From positions 104,985-168,984 of the forward strand of contig JACPOC010000027.1 of NCBI GenBank assembly GCA_016185125.1: a stretch of DNA of 64,000 bases, in the 5' to 3' direction. This document shows positions 47,545 to 55,979 of the stretch, piece by piece; position 1 is the stretch's first letter; every line of letters starts with the position of its first letter. Under the pieces are notes generated by a model. That model had not been told where the DNA came from. It did not search any database and saw nothing but the letters and a program-made list of their open reading frames with translations. This DNA is from Bacteroidota bacterium. Lineage in GTDB: Bacteria > Bacteroidota > Bacteroidia > B-17B0 > Aurantibacillaceae. The position numbers and the translations under genes are program-made.

Positions 47545-48159
47545 ATGAAAAAAGTAAATAAACAAATGGATGCATACATTCAAAAATCAGCCGAATTTGC
47601 CAAACCCATTTTAGTTCATTTTCGTGAATTAGTTCATCTTGCTTGTCCGGAAGTTGAAGAAACTATTAAATGGGGAATGCCATATTTTGAATACAAGGGA
47701 TCTAGTATGTGCCACATGGCTTCTTTTAAAAAGCATTGTGCTTTTGGATTTCATAAAGCAGAACTTCTGAGCGACTCAAAAAATTTACTTGCTAAAGCCA
47801 AAACGCAGGAAGCTATGGGACACTTAGGAAAAATCACTTCCTTAAAAGATTTACCTAAGGATTCTGTTCTAGTTAAATACATCAAAGAAGCGGCAAAATT
47901 AAATCAAGAGGGTATTAAACTTCCTGCAAAGCCTAAATCAATCATTCGTGAAGTTGAAGTGCCGGATTATTTTTTAAAGGAGATAAAGAAAAACAAGAAA
48001 GCCTTAACTGTTTTTGAAAAATTCAGTAATTCAAATAAAAAAGAATATGTTCAGTGGATTTCAGAGGCAAAAACGGAAACCACACGCAAAACCAGAATTT
48101 CAACCGCAGTAGAATGGATGAGTGAAGGCAAAATTAGAAGCTGGAAATATATTAAGTAA
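47545..48159 (+). CDS. DUF1801 plus YdeI/OmdA-type protein
   Basis: The protein has 204 residues, cytoplasmic. The N-terminal part (1-115) is a DUF1801 domain (FRELVHLACPEVEETIKWGM, PYFEYKGSSMCHMASFKKHC, FGFHKAE). The C-terminal part (about 140-204) resembles the OmdA/YdeI bacteriocin-protection domain: VPDYFLKEIKKNKKALTVFE, KKEYVQWISEAKTETTRKTR, STAVEWMSEG. The combination is common in Bacteroidota. The role is unknown; relatives are linked to stress or antimicrobial tolerance. A pair of minus-strand RNA genes begins 3 bases after its stop. Confidence 0.88.
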   Translation: MKKVNKQMDAYIQKSAEFAKPILVHFRELVHLACPEVEETIKWGMPYFEYKGSSMCHMASFKKHCAFGFHKAELLSDSKNLLAKAKTQEAMGHLGKITSLKDLPKDSVLVKYIKEAAKLNQEGIKLPAKPKSIIREVEVPDYFLKEIKKNKKALTVFEKFSNSNKKEYVQWISEAKTETTRKTRISTAVEWMSEGKIRSWKYIK

Positions 48160-48161
48160 TT

Positions 48162-48189
48162 AAAAAAATGAGGCCCCTTTCGGAGCCTC
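48162..48189 (-). terminator. GNRA-loop terminator of small RNA copy 1
   Basis: An 8-base stem GAGGCTCC/GGGGCCTC with a GAAA loop and a T run, read on the minus strand. It lies 3 bases beyond the convergent 47545 gene. Confidence 0.9.
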
Positions 48190-48337
48190 AATTTGTTGAT
48201 GATCATGTGGCATCTGAAGTCTTAGTATTTTAAGTTATCAGTGCTTTGATACAATGGTTCCATCCGAAGATGAAAGACAGTGAATAGATCATTCTACTAA
48301 ATAAAATGTAAAAAATATGCCAGCGTAAAATTCCATT
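48162..48337 (-). ncRNA. Structured small RNA, copy 1 of a tandem pair
   Basis: On the minus strand, a promoter-like TATATTTT (48345-48352) precedes an RNA of about 176 nt. Its features, shared with copy 2, are: TGGCAT (complement of 48317-48322) pairing at long range with ATGCCA (complement of 48208-48213), a hairpin TTTCATC-TTCG-GATGGAA (complement of 48258-48275), the conserved CACTGATAACTTA, and a terminator GAGGCTCC-GAAA-GGGGCCTC plus seven T (complement of 48162-48189). No ORF of note exists on either strand. The family is not recognised. Copies differ in ways that keep the stems paired. Confidence 0.7.
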
Positions 48338-48407
48338 TCTGAGGAAAATATATCCATTTATGGAACTTCTTTACCCAAGAACAGGGGGGCCTTTGCTCAT
48401 TAGAAAT

Positions 48408-48432
48408 AAAAAAAGGCCCCCGAAGGAGCCTT
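48408..48432 (-). terminator. UUCG-loop terminator of small RNA copy 2
   Basis: An 8-base stem AAGGCTCC/GGGGCCTT with a TTCG tetraloop and a T run on the minus strand (complement of 48408-48432). Confidence 0.9.
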
Positions 48433-48580
48433 AGTTTTTTGATGATCATTTGGCATCTGAAATCTTAGTATTAGTAAGTTATCAGTGTCTTCATGCTGGG
48501 TTTCACCAGAAGATGAAATCTGTGCAAAGACCAATCTATATTATAAAATACCAACATTATGCCAGGCCTTTAGGTGTAAA
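48408..48580 (-). ncRNA. Structured small RNA, copy 2 of a tandem pair
   Basis: The upstream paralogue of the previous RNA, about 173 nt. On the minus strand TTTTTG (48614-48619) and TATTTTTT (48587-48594), 19 bases apart, form a promoter. TGGCAT (complement of 48559-48564) can pair with ATGCCA (complement of 48451-48456). The hairpin is TTTCATC-TTCT-GGTGAAA (complement of 48501-48518). The terminator is AAGGCTCC-TTCG-GGGGCCTT plus T run. About 65-70 per cent of bases agree with copy 1 by eye, with the matches concentrated in the 3' half. Confidence 0.7.
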
Positions 48581-48697
48581 GTGGGGAAAAAATAATCCAT
48601 ATTGCGAGTAACTCAAAAACTGTTAAAAGTATTAACTCATTATGTTAATCTCCTGTGTTGCACGGCATTTAGCTCCTGTTAACCGGAATAAATTCAC

Positions 48698-48705
48698 TAT
48701 CTTTG
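48698..48705 (+). promoter_or_regulatory. TAnnTTTG -7 promoter box (TATCTTTG) of the ABC-F gene
   Basis: A perfect -7 box followed by CGCCC, 32 bases before the ATG at 48738. The -33 half is not clear. Confidence 0.5.
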
Positions 48706-48737
48706 CGCCCTGTTTTTAAATTAAATTTCCTAAGGCA

Positions 48738-50675
48738 ATGATTTCTATTAATGGTGTTACAATAAGTTTTGGAGGACACGATCTGTTCGATAATATTTCT
48801 TTTCTGATCAATCCAAAAGACCGGATTGGTTTAGCGGGAAAAAACGGGGCGGGAAAAAGTACATTGCTAAAAGTATTGGCAGGCGAACAAAAACCAACTA
48901 AAGGCGAAATTGCAATTCCGCGCGATTGCCGCATTGGTTATCTTCCTCAGGATATGATTCACCAACATGGCCGCACGGTTTTTTCAGAAACAGAAACTGC
49001 TTTTCAGGAAATTCAAACGCTTGAAGTTCGCCTTGAAAAAATTAATCACGAAATGGAAACACGAACTGATTATGAAAGCGAAGAGTACATGAAATTGATA
49101 GAAGAACAAACGGATGTTTATACCCGTTTGGATATGATAGGTGCCGGAAATAAAAATGAAGAAATTGAAAAAATATTAAAAGGACTTGGTTTTGATCGCA
49201 AGGATTTTGACCGTCAAACTGCGGAGTTTAGCGGAGGCTGGAGAATGCGGATAGAATTAGCGAAACTGTTATTGCAAAAACCCGATATTCTTTTACTCGA
49301 TGAGCCCACCAATCACTTGGATATTGAAGCCATTATGTGGCTTGAAGAATTTATGGAAACCTTTGCCGGTTCCGTAGTGCTGATTAGTCACGATAAAACA
49401 TTTTTAGATACAGTAACTTCAAGAACAATTGAAATTGTAAATCAAAAAATTTACGATTATAAAACAAATTATTCTAAATATCTAGTGCTTCGTCAGGAAC
49501 GGATTGAACAGCAGGAAAACGCTCAAAAAAATCAGCAAAAAATTATCAATCAAACGGAAGTGTTAATTGATAAATACCGTGCAAAAGCTAGTAAGGCTTC
49601 TTTTGCACAATCACTGATTAAAAAGTTGGACAGAATGGAAAAAGTGGAGGTGGACGACATGGACACTGCTTCACTTAATTTTCGTTTTCCTCCTCCGGCG
49701 CATAGCGGTAAAATTGTTTTAACTGTTGAAAATGCAGGAAAAAAATACGGCGATAAGCAAATATTTTCCAATGCTACTTTTATCATCACTAAAGGAGAAA
49801 AAATTGGATTGGTAGGAAGAAATGGTGAAGGAAAAAGTACAATGATGAAAATGATTGGCAAGAAAATTTCTTATGACGGCACTGTTCAGATTGGGCATAG
49901 CGTACTTATGGGATATTTTGAACAGGATCAGGAAGAAAAACTCGATCCGAAGAAAACTGTTTTTGAAACAATTGATGAAGCGGCAGTTGGTGAGGCACGA
50001 AGACAAGTGCGGGCTTTATTGGGTTCGTTTTTGTTCAGAGGAGATGATATTGAAAAGAAAGTTCAGGTTTTAAGCGGAGGAGAACGCGGACGATTAGCGC
50101 TGTGTAAATTACTATTAGAGCCATATAATTTATTGCTGATGGATGAGCCAACCAATCACTTGGATATACGTTCAAAAGATATTTTAAAAAAGGCCTTGAT
50201 TGATTACGAAGGCACAGTGGTAATGGTTAGTCACGATCGTGATTTTATGAAAGGCATTTGTGACCGTTTATTTGAATTCCGTGATGGACAAGTAAAAGAA
50301 CATTTATGCGACATTGAAGAATTTATGCAGTTAAGAAAGGTGGAGCGTTTGAATCAACTCGATCTGGATAAAAAAGAAAAAAAGCAGGATTCCGTAGCCG
50401 CAAAGCAGGAAACAGCCGCTAAACAAGAAGTAATTGCGACAGATAAAAACAAGGAAGCAGAACAAAAAGTTTTACGCAGTCAGTTAAAAAAAGTAGAAGA
50501 AAATATCGAGCGTTTAGAGAGTGATATAAAAATTGCTGATTCAAAATTATCTGATTCGAAGGAATACGAAAAGCTCATGGCCGATCAGGCCTTCTTTAAT
50601 AAATACAATACCTGGAAAAGAGATTTGGAAAGAGAAATGGAAAAGTGGGAAGAACTTTCCGGTAAGTTGGGTTAA
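48738..50675 (+). CDS. ABC-F family ATPase (translation factor type)
   Basis: A soluble protein of 645 residues with two ABC domains and no membrane segments. Walker A motifs GLAGKNGAGKSTLLK near 33 and GLVGRNGEGKSTMMK near 356; signatures FSGGWRMRIELAKLL and LSGGERGRLALCKLL; Walker B LLLDEPTNHLD and LLMDEPTNHLD. A charged linker (residues 235-300) joins them, and a C-terminal coiled coil (about 540-645) is present. Relatives (Uup, EttA, YheS) bind the ribosomal E site and relieve stalled translation; resistance ABC-F proteins look alike. Which subtype this is cannot be told by eye. Confidence 0.93.
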   Translation: MISINGVTISFGGHDLFDNISFLINPKDRIGLAGKNGAGKSTLLKVLAGEQKPTKGEIAIPRDCRIGYLPQDMIHQHGRTVFSETETAFQEIQTLEVRLEKINHEMETRTDYESEEYMKLIEEQTDVYTRLDMIGAGNKNEEIEKILKGLGFDRKDFDRQTAEFSGGWRMRIELAKLLLQKPDILLLDEPTNHLDIEAIMWLEEFMETFAGSVVLISHDKTFLDTVTSRTIEIVNQKIYDYKTNYSKYLVLRQERIEQQENAQKNQQKIINQTEVLIDKYRAKASKASFAQSLIKKLDRMEKVEVDDMDTASLNFRFPPPAHSGKIVLTVENAGKKYGDKQIFSNATFIITKGEKIGLVGRNGEGKSTMMKMIGKKISYDGTVQIGHSVLMGYFEQDQEEKLDPKKTVFETIDEAAVGEARRQVRALLGSFLFRGDDIEKKVQVLSGGERGRLALCKLLLEPYNLLLMDEPTNHLDIRSKDILKKALIDYEGTVVMVSHDRDFMKGICDRLFEFRDGQVKEHLCDIEEFMQLRKVERLNQLDLDKKEKKQDSVAAKQETAAKQEVIATDKNKEAEQKVLRSQLKKVEENIERLESDIKIADSKLSDSKEYEKLMADQAFFNKYNTWKRDLEREMEKWEELSGKLG

Positions 50676-50691
50676 TGGCAGGCACGAATTA

Positions 50692-50770
50692 ACACCAATT
50701 TCACAAATCAAGTGTTGTAAAGTATGATACTTGTGTTGGTTAGATTAGTGTAATTCATGAAAATTGGTGT
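50692..50770. repeat. Short inverted-repeat element
   Basis: ACACCAATTT (50692-50701) and AAATTGGTGT (50761-50770) are perfect inverted arms. A central AAGTATGATACTT is near-palindromic. The element lies between the ABC-F gene and the truncated glycosyltransferase and may mark the deletion point. Confidence 0.5.
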
Positions 50771-50833
50771 CTCGATTTTTCACACAACATAAGATTCTCT
50801 GTTTCTCTCTATCGCTTTGGTAATTTGGAAAAA

Positions 50834-51349
50834 CTACACCAAACATAGGGGACTTAATCCCGCAAAAAATAAGCTGAGTGGCTGAAATTGTTTTTTTTCT
50901 TCTTTAAGAAATCTGAAAAAATAAAAAATTGCTAAGGCCTCAAACATCAATCCTAGTGCATAACCTCTGGCTATTGAAAAATAATCAAGGATATAAGGGT
51001 TGAGCAAAAGAAAGGAAAGGATAAATAATTTTAGATGTAATTCTTTTATGGAGCGTATCCATAAAAAAGCTATTGGAAAAAATACAAATGCCGATAAAAT
51101 ACTCAACCATCTTATTGCTATGAGGCTTTCCAGATTTAAAATAATGGCGAGTTTAATGGCCGCACTGTTTAGCCAATGTGTATTTCCGGTACACAAAGCC
51201 TCAGCATACCAGAATTTTTTCATATTGTAAAAGGAGTAAGCTTCATCGTGCGTTATGCCCACCAAGCATGCCCGAGCCACTACATAACAAAATAGGGCAA
51301 ATAAAATCGTTAATATAATTGGGTCAGCTTTGGTTTTCAACACAATCAA
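50834..51349 (-). pseudogene. Truncated GT-C (GT39/ArnT-like) glycosyltransferase fragment
   Basis: The 171 codons correspond to the N-terminal third of a GT-C membrane glycosyltransferase: a first helix LTILFALFCYVVARACL, then GITHDEAYSFY with the acidic pair expected at the catalytic loop, further helices, and DYFSIARGYALGLMFEAL typical of Bacteroidota family members. Full proteins are 450-550 residues long. Here the frame ends at FFAGLSPLCLV, and no continuation is visible in the 158 bases before the ABC-F gene, which contain an inverted-repeat element. It is likely a dead remnant, or a truncated membrane protein. Confidence 0.65.
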
Positions 51350-51395
51350 ATATCAATTAAAATACCGCTTGTTACAAATGTATTTTTATTAATGT

Positions 51396-51403
51396 TATAT
51401 TTG
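51396..51403 (+). promoter_or_regulatory. TAnnTTTG -7 promoter box (TATATTTG) of pssA
   Basis: A perfect -7 box ends 6 bases before the GTG start at 51410, so transcription would begin at or next to the start codon. Confidence 0.5.
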
Positions 51404-51409
51404 TTTTAA

Positions 51410-52201
51410 GTGGCGGTTAAACATTATATCCCAAATACTATAACCTGCGGAAATCTTTTCTGCGGATGCCTTGCTATAATTAAGTGTTTTGAGGGCGATC
51501 TTCTCTGGGCCGGATATTTAGTGGGCATAGCTGCGGTATTTGATTTTTTAGACGGCTTTGCCGCGCGTATGCTCAGGGTAACCTCGGCAATTGGTAAAGA
51601 TCTGGATAGTTTGGCCGATATGGTAACTTTTGGAGTGGTTCCGGGCATGGTCATGTTTCAGCTTATAAAAAAGGCCGTTTTGCTTCAAAATTTTGAGGGT
51701 TGTGTTAGTTGTCCAAATCCGGGACATTTTGAGAATGCTTCTTCGCTCCAAAGCTGTATGCCTTATATGGCATTAATAATCCCGGTATTATCTGCTGTTC
51801 GCTTAGCAATTTTTAATAATGATACCCGGCAAACTGTTTCTTTTATAGGCTTGCCCACGCCGGCCAACGGTATTTTTATTTGTTCTTTGCCTCTGGTGAT
51901 ACATTTTAGCCGGGTTGTTGAGGGATCCGTTTATGCAAACACGGGCGAAATTCTAATCCTCAACAGCTCTTTGCTTATTTCCTTAACGCTTATCATGTCT
52001 TTTTTGCTGCTTGCCCAAATTCCGCTTTTCTCTTTAAAATTTAAAACCTTTTCATGGTTGGGAAACCGAACACGTTATTTATTCTTAATAAGCTGTATTT
52101 TGCTATTTGTGTTTTTTCAATTTGTAGGAATACCTCTCACCATTATTTTATATATTTTATTTTCCGTTATCGATAACTTCATTAAAAAACAAAGAACATG
52201 A
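51410..52201 (+). CDS. pssA: CDP-diacylglycerol-serine O-phosphatidyltransferase
   Basis: Forms phosphatidylserine, the precursor of phosphatidylethanolamine, in the inner membrane. The protein has 263 residues with about seven hydrophobic helices. The CDP-alcohol phosphotransferase motif is visible: DFLDGFAARML near residue 45, followed by GKDLDSLADMVTFGVVPG. The start is GTG at 51410, because the codon before it is TAA and no ATG comes before the conserved YIPNTITCGNLFCGCLA. The stop overlaps the next ATG (ATGA). Confidence 0.94.
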   Translation: MAVKHYIPNTITCGNLFCGCLAIIKCFEGDLLWAGYLVGIAAVFDFLDGFAARMLRVTSAIGKDLDSLADMVTFGVVPGMVMFQLIKKAVLLQNFEGCVSCPNPGHFENASSLQSCMPYMALIIPVLSAVRLAIFNNDTRQTVSFIGLPTPANGIFICSLPLVIHFSRVVEGSVYANTGEILILNSSLLISLTLIMSFLLLAQIPLFSLKFKTFSWLGNRTRYLFLISCILLFVFFQFVGIPLTIILYILFSVIDNFIKKQRT

Positions 52202-52641
52202 AAAAAATAATCAGTGTATTAGCCTGTTTTTTTACCTTGGGTGTATTTTCTCAAACCGCCACCGATGGGGATAAAATACAGGGAGTTTGGCTTTCAGGAA
52301 GTGGTAAAGCCCATATTAAAATTACAAAATACGGCGATAAATATGGCGGCAAAATTGTATGGCTGAAAGAACCTAATCGTGCTGACGGCTCCGTAAAAAA
52401 AGATGATAAAAATCCTGATAAAAATAAGCAGTCAAATCCCATTCTGGGCTTAAACAATTTGTTGGGATTTACATTTGAAGGTGATAAAACTTATGAGGGT
52501 GGTTCTATTTATGATCCCGAAAATGGCAAAACCTATAAATGTGTTATCACTATGGAAGATGCAAATACATTAAAGGTTCGTGGTTACGTAGGCATTCAAA
52601 TGTTAGGAAGAACAGATACCTGGAAACGTGTTATTGATTAG
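52198..52641 (+). CDS. DUF2147 exported protein
   Basis: The protein has 147 residues. A signal peptide (ISVLACFFTLGVFSQ) is followed by a DUF2147 domain, a small lipocalin-like barrel: IQGVWLSGSGKAHIKITKYG, KYGGKIVWLKEPN, the insertion NPILGLNNLLGFTFEG, and ENGKTYKCVITMED...RGYVGIQMLGRTDTWKR. It is periplasmic with unknown ligand. It is coupled to pssA by a 4-base overlap. Confidence 0.9.
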   Translation: MKKIISVLACFFTLGVFSQTATDGDKIQGVWLSGSGKAHIKITKYGDKYGGKIVWLKEPNRADGSVKKDDKNPDKNKQSNPILGLNNLLGFTFEGDKTYEGGSIYDPENGKTYKCVITMEDANTLKVRGYVGIQMLGRTDTWKRVID

Positions 52642-52713
52642 TGCATAAAAACAGGCCTTTAACTATTTGCATTGTAATAGCTTTTATTATATTAGCATTC
52701 TCAAAAATCACTT

Positions 52714-52968
52714 ATGAAATTTATTGCAGATATTGATGTAATGCCCTTGAAGGCTCTCTTAGACCCACAGGGAAAAGCCGTTACAGGCTCCATGAAAAAC
52801 CTGGGTTTACCGGAAATTGAAAACGTGCGCATTGGTAAACACATCACTCTTGAAATAGAGGCTGCCAGTGAAGAGGCTGCTAAAAATAAAGTAGACGAAG
52901 CCTGCAAAAAACTGCTTTGTAACCAAATTATGGAAGGTTACGAAATAAAGTTAAGTCCATCTAAATAG
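52714..52968 (+). CDS. purS: Phosphoribosylformylglycinamidine synthase subunit PurS
   Basis: A small subunit of 84 residues that, with PurQ and small-type PurL, makes FGAM in purine synthesis. The PurS pattern is seen: FIADIDVMPLKALLDPQGKAV, MKNLGLPEIENVRIGKHITL and a C-terminal NQIMEGYEIKL. purQ and purL are not in the window. It stands between pssA-DUF2147 and metK with its own short gaps; grouping with metK is loose (67 bases). Confidence 0.9.
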   Translation: MKFIADIDVMPLKALLDPQGKAVTGSMKNLGLPEIENVRIGKHITLEIEAASEEAAKNKVDEACKKLLCNQIMEGYEIKLSPSK

Positions 52969-53035
52969 TTTGATTATTTCAATCATTACACTACATTTGA
53001 AACCAATTTAAAACAATAACAATTTAACCTCCACC

Positions 53036-54289
53036 ATGGGATATTTATTTACTTCAGAGTCAGTGTCAGAAGGACACCCGGACAAAGTAGCCGATCAGAT
53101 TTCGGACGCATTAATTGATAACTTTTTAGCTTTTGACCCAAACAGTAAAGTTGCCTGCGAAACGCTGGTAACCACCGGCCAGGTTATTTTAGCGGGAGAA
53201 GTAAAATCCAAAGCTTATTTGGATGTTCAGGAAATAGCGCGCGAAGTAATTCGCAAAATTGGCTATACAAAATCTGAATACATGTTCGAGGCAAACTCCT
53301 GCGGTATTTTATCTGCTATTCACGAGCAGTCTGCTGATATTAATCAAGGCGTTGATAAAAAGAAAAAAGAAGAACAAGGTGCCGGCGATCAGGGAATGAT
53401 GTTTGGTTACGCTACCAACGAAACCGATAATTACATGCCTCTTGCTTTAGATCTGGCGCATGGTATTTTATTAGAATTAGCAGCCCTTCGTAGAGAGAAC
53501 AAAGAAATAAAATATTTACGCCCGGATGCAAAATCACAAGTTACTTTGGAGTACAGTGATGATAACCAGCCTGTACGTATCGACGCCATTGTGGTTTCAA
53601 CACAGCATGATGATTTTGATGATGAGCCAAAAATGCTTGCTAAGATCAAAAAAGATATTGTTGGTATTTTAATTCCACGTGTAAAAAAGAAATATCCAAA
53701 ATACGCGCATCTGTTTAATAACAAAATCAATTATCATATTAATCCTACAGGTAAATTTGTAATTGGTGGTCCGCATGGCGATACCGGTTTAACCGGCCGT
53801 AAAATTATTGTTGATACTTATGGTGGAAAAGGCGCGCATGGCGGAGGTGCATTTTCAGGAAAAGATCCGAGTAAGGTAGACCGTTCTGCAGCTTATGCAA
53901 CGCGTCATATCGCTAAAAATTTAGTGGCAGCGGGTATTTGTACCGAAGTGTTGGTTCAGGTCTCTTATGCAATTGGGGTAGCGCAACCTATGGGAATTTT
54001 TGTAGATACTTACGGTACAGCAAAAGTAAATATGACCGACGGACAGATTGCTAAAATTGTTGAAAGTGTGTTTGATATGCGTCCTTATTTTATTGAGCAG
54101 CGTTTTAAATTACGTACACCAATGTACAGCGAAACCGCTGCTTACGGACACATGGGTCGCAAAAACGAAATTGTAACAAAAACATTTAAAGCGCCTGATG
54201 GAAAAACGAAAACCATGAAAGTGGAATTGTTTACCTGGGAAAAACTGGATTATGTGAGTAAAGTGAAAGCTGCTTTTAAGATGAAGTAA
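53036..54289 (+). CDS. metK: S-adenosylmethionine synthetase
   Basis: Makes SAM from methionine and ATP. The protein has 417 residues. The motifs are [24 protein letters not shown] at the N-terminus (with the ATP-binding His), [15 protein letters not shown] near 119-133, [21 protein letters not shown] near 243-263 (P-loop), and [20 protein letters not shown] near 268-288. No SAM riboswitch is visible in the 67-base upstream gap. A strong terminator follows. Confidence 0.97.
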   Translation: MGYLFTSESVSEGHPDKVADQISDALIDNFLAFDPNSKVACETLVTTGQVILAGEVKSKAYLDVQEIAREVIRKIGYTKSEYMFEANSCGILSAIHEQSADINQGVDKKKKEEQGAGDQGMMFGYATNETDNYMPLALDLAHGILLELAALRRENKEIKYLRPDAKSQVTLEYSDDNQPVRIDAIVVSTQHDDFDDEPKMLAKIKKDIVGILIPRVKKKYPKYAHLFNNKINYHINPTGKFVIGGPHGDTGLTGRKIIVDTYGGKGAHGGGAFSGKDPSKVDRSAAYATRHIAKNLVAAGICTEVLVQVSYAIGVAQPMGIFVDTYGTAKVNMTDGQIAKIVESVFDMRPYFIEQRFKLRTPMYSETAAYGHMGRKNEIVTKTFKAPDGKTKTMKVELFTWEKLDYVSKVKAAFKMK

Positions 54290-54310
54290 AATTTTAAAGC
54301 ATTATATTAA

Positions 54311-54342
54311 AAATCCGCTTTTAAAAGAAGCGGATTTTTTTG
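54311..54342 (+). terminator. Terminator of metK
   Basis: AAATCCGCTT (54311-54320) and AAGCGGATTT (54328-54337) pair perfectly, with a T run after. Confidence 0.9.
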
Positions 54343-54863
54343 TGAGTAAATGTGAGTGCAGGTAAAATTAAAATTGTCTATTCTACCACAAACTTTTTGA
54401 ATTGTGTTTCTGCATTGTATTAATAATAAGGGGATAAATTCCTTTAGCCTAATTTTTAAGTGATATATCCTTATTTATATCGAGTTGCCCTTGAAACTTC
54501 TGAGTATACATAATTTTACTTAGCCATTGCCCACTTGGATACTACCATCAGCGGCATTTTTATTTACGATTTGAAGGTGAAAGATTCCGCTATTGTGAAA
54601 AATAGAAGCTGAGGATATATCCCAATTATATTCAGGCTCACCTTGTTATGAGATTCAATAAATTTCTCATTAATCCTTATTTTATAGTTTAAACTATTTT
54701 CAGATTATGTTTACACCATGTGTACACCGAAGTAAAACAAAAAGCCACTCAGTTTCCTGAAAGGCTTGATTTTGTTTATGGTGGGCGATATGGTGCTACT
54801 TTCGAACGAAATCCTTGAAGAATGGAAGAAAATAACCAAGTAGTTTTTCAAACTTTAAGACAA
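54343..54863. other. Non-coding stretch at the edge of the carotenoid cluster
   Basis: About 520 bases without a convincing gene. It contains near-repeats TTTACACC and TGTACACC (54710-54728), and a 22-codon frame at 54778-54843 ending in LLSNEILEEWKKITK that looks like the tail of a lost gene. It may mark an insertion or deletion boundary before the carotenoid operon. Nothing firmer can be said. Confidence 0.4.
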
Positions 54864-55979
54864 TCAAGGTTTCAGTTTTATGTTTAATTTTTTTCTTATC
54901 ATTTTGTCCCAGTCTGTCTTATTAAAATCATTAGCTGAACATCCGTAATCAAAGCGCTCAAGAGCATGTACATTCCACTCTTGTTCGAAATGACTTGTTA
55001 AGCAAAGCATGTAAATACCTTTTATTATACCATGATAAATAGTTCCATTGCCCCCATGGCAAATCATTAAATCAGAAACATTTAGTACATCTTCTATATT
55101 CACAAAACTACGTGAAATAATATGGTTGGCAGAGAGTTCCTTTTTTGCATCACCTGCTGTAATGATAGTATATTGGCTATAAAATGTATTATTTAAAAAA
55201 TTTAACCCCTTCCAATTACCGGTACTGCCCATGCAAATAAAAATGATAGGTTTTTTTTGTGGTAAATCTTGTAGCCACGTCCCTTCATTTTTATTGACTT
55301 TATATAAAAGCGGTCCAATTAACTTGTATCCGGAAGAAATATTTTTTTGTGGAAATAATTTCGGGTCATCGCAAATTAAATTTTCATCCCCTTCCATCTC
55401 TAAAAGATAGTTGTCAATTCGCCGAAGTCCATACTTTTTACGCAATTTCTTAAATGGCTGGTGCACAATTTTAAAGGAAATACTTTCCGCAAAATTAGTA
55501 AGGATACTAAAATATCTTTCTGGAATTTTTTTAGAATATTTATATGCCGGATGAGTTCTCGAAAGCTTACGTGCATAGGCATAGTGCTTTGTCATATAGC
55601 CATTGGTCAGAGCTATATATTTAACCTTAGTTACTTCAGCGGCCATTTTTAGAGTTGGGGCAACATCTCCAATAACAATGTCCGGCTTTAACTGACTAAT
55701 TGTACTTATTTGAGAGCTTAGAACTCTTTCCAAATCCATCTTATTTAACCACGAGAAATCAAATTTCTCTGAGCAAGCCATTACTTTTTGTGCATCAAAT
55801 TGTTCACATTCAAATATCCCGTACCCATGTTCAGTGAGATAATGGTTGTATGTTGCACTGCTTAAAAATAAAATTTCATATTCATCCTTATTGAATTGAT
55901 TATTAACTAAGACAATGCATCTTAAATAATGGGATAACAAATTGAAAGGAAAAACAAGTATACGCTTTTTAACCTTCAT
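54864..55979 (-). CDS. UGT-type glycosyltransferase, likely carotenoid glycosyltransferase
   Basis: The protein has 371 residues of GT-B fold. The N-terminus is RILVFPFNLLSHYLRCIVL, with a middle PDIVIGDVAPTLKMAAE. The C-terminal donor domain has PIIFICMGSTGNWKGL and the UGT signature CHGGNGTIYHGI (HGGxGT) with FEQEWNVHALERF after it. Zeaxanthin glucosyltransferase CrtX belongs to this superfamily. The gene overlaps the lycopene cyclase gene by 11 bases as the last of the carotenoid operon, so glycosylation of a hydroxylated carotenoid is the best inference. Sugar and acceptor are unproven. Confidence 0.8.
   Translation of the reverse strand: MKVKKRILVFPFNLLSHYLRCIVLVNNQFNKDEYEILFLSSATYNHYLTEHGYGIFECEQFDAQKVMACSEKFDFSWLNKMDLERVLSSQISTISQLKPDIVIGDVAPTLKMAAEVTKVKYIALTNGYMTKHYAYARKLSRTHPAYKYSKKIPERYFSILTNFAESISFKIVHQPFKKLRKKYGLRRIDNYLLEMEGDENLICDDPKLFPQKNISSGYKLIGPLLYKVNKNEGTWLQDLPQKKPIIFICMGSTGNWKGLNFLNNTFYSQYTIITAGDAKKELSANHIISRSFVNIEDVLNVSDLMICHGGNGTIYHGIIKGIYMLCLTSHFEQEWNVHALERFDYGCSANDFNKTDWDKMIRKKLNIKLKP

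Noticed and set aside
52969..53035. SAM riboswitch before metK
   Set aside because: The gap has only 67 bases and no SAM-I or SAM-II conserved core.
54771..54800. TGGTGGGCGATA on the plus strand looks like the complement of a tRNA-Val 3' end
   Set aside because: The T-arm cannot be paired and no matching 5' acceptor strand is found within tRNA length on the minus strand.
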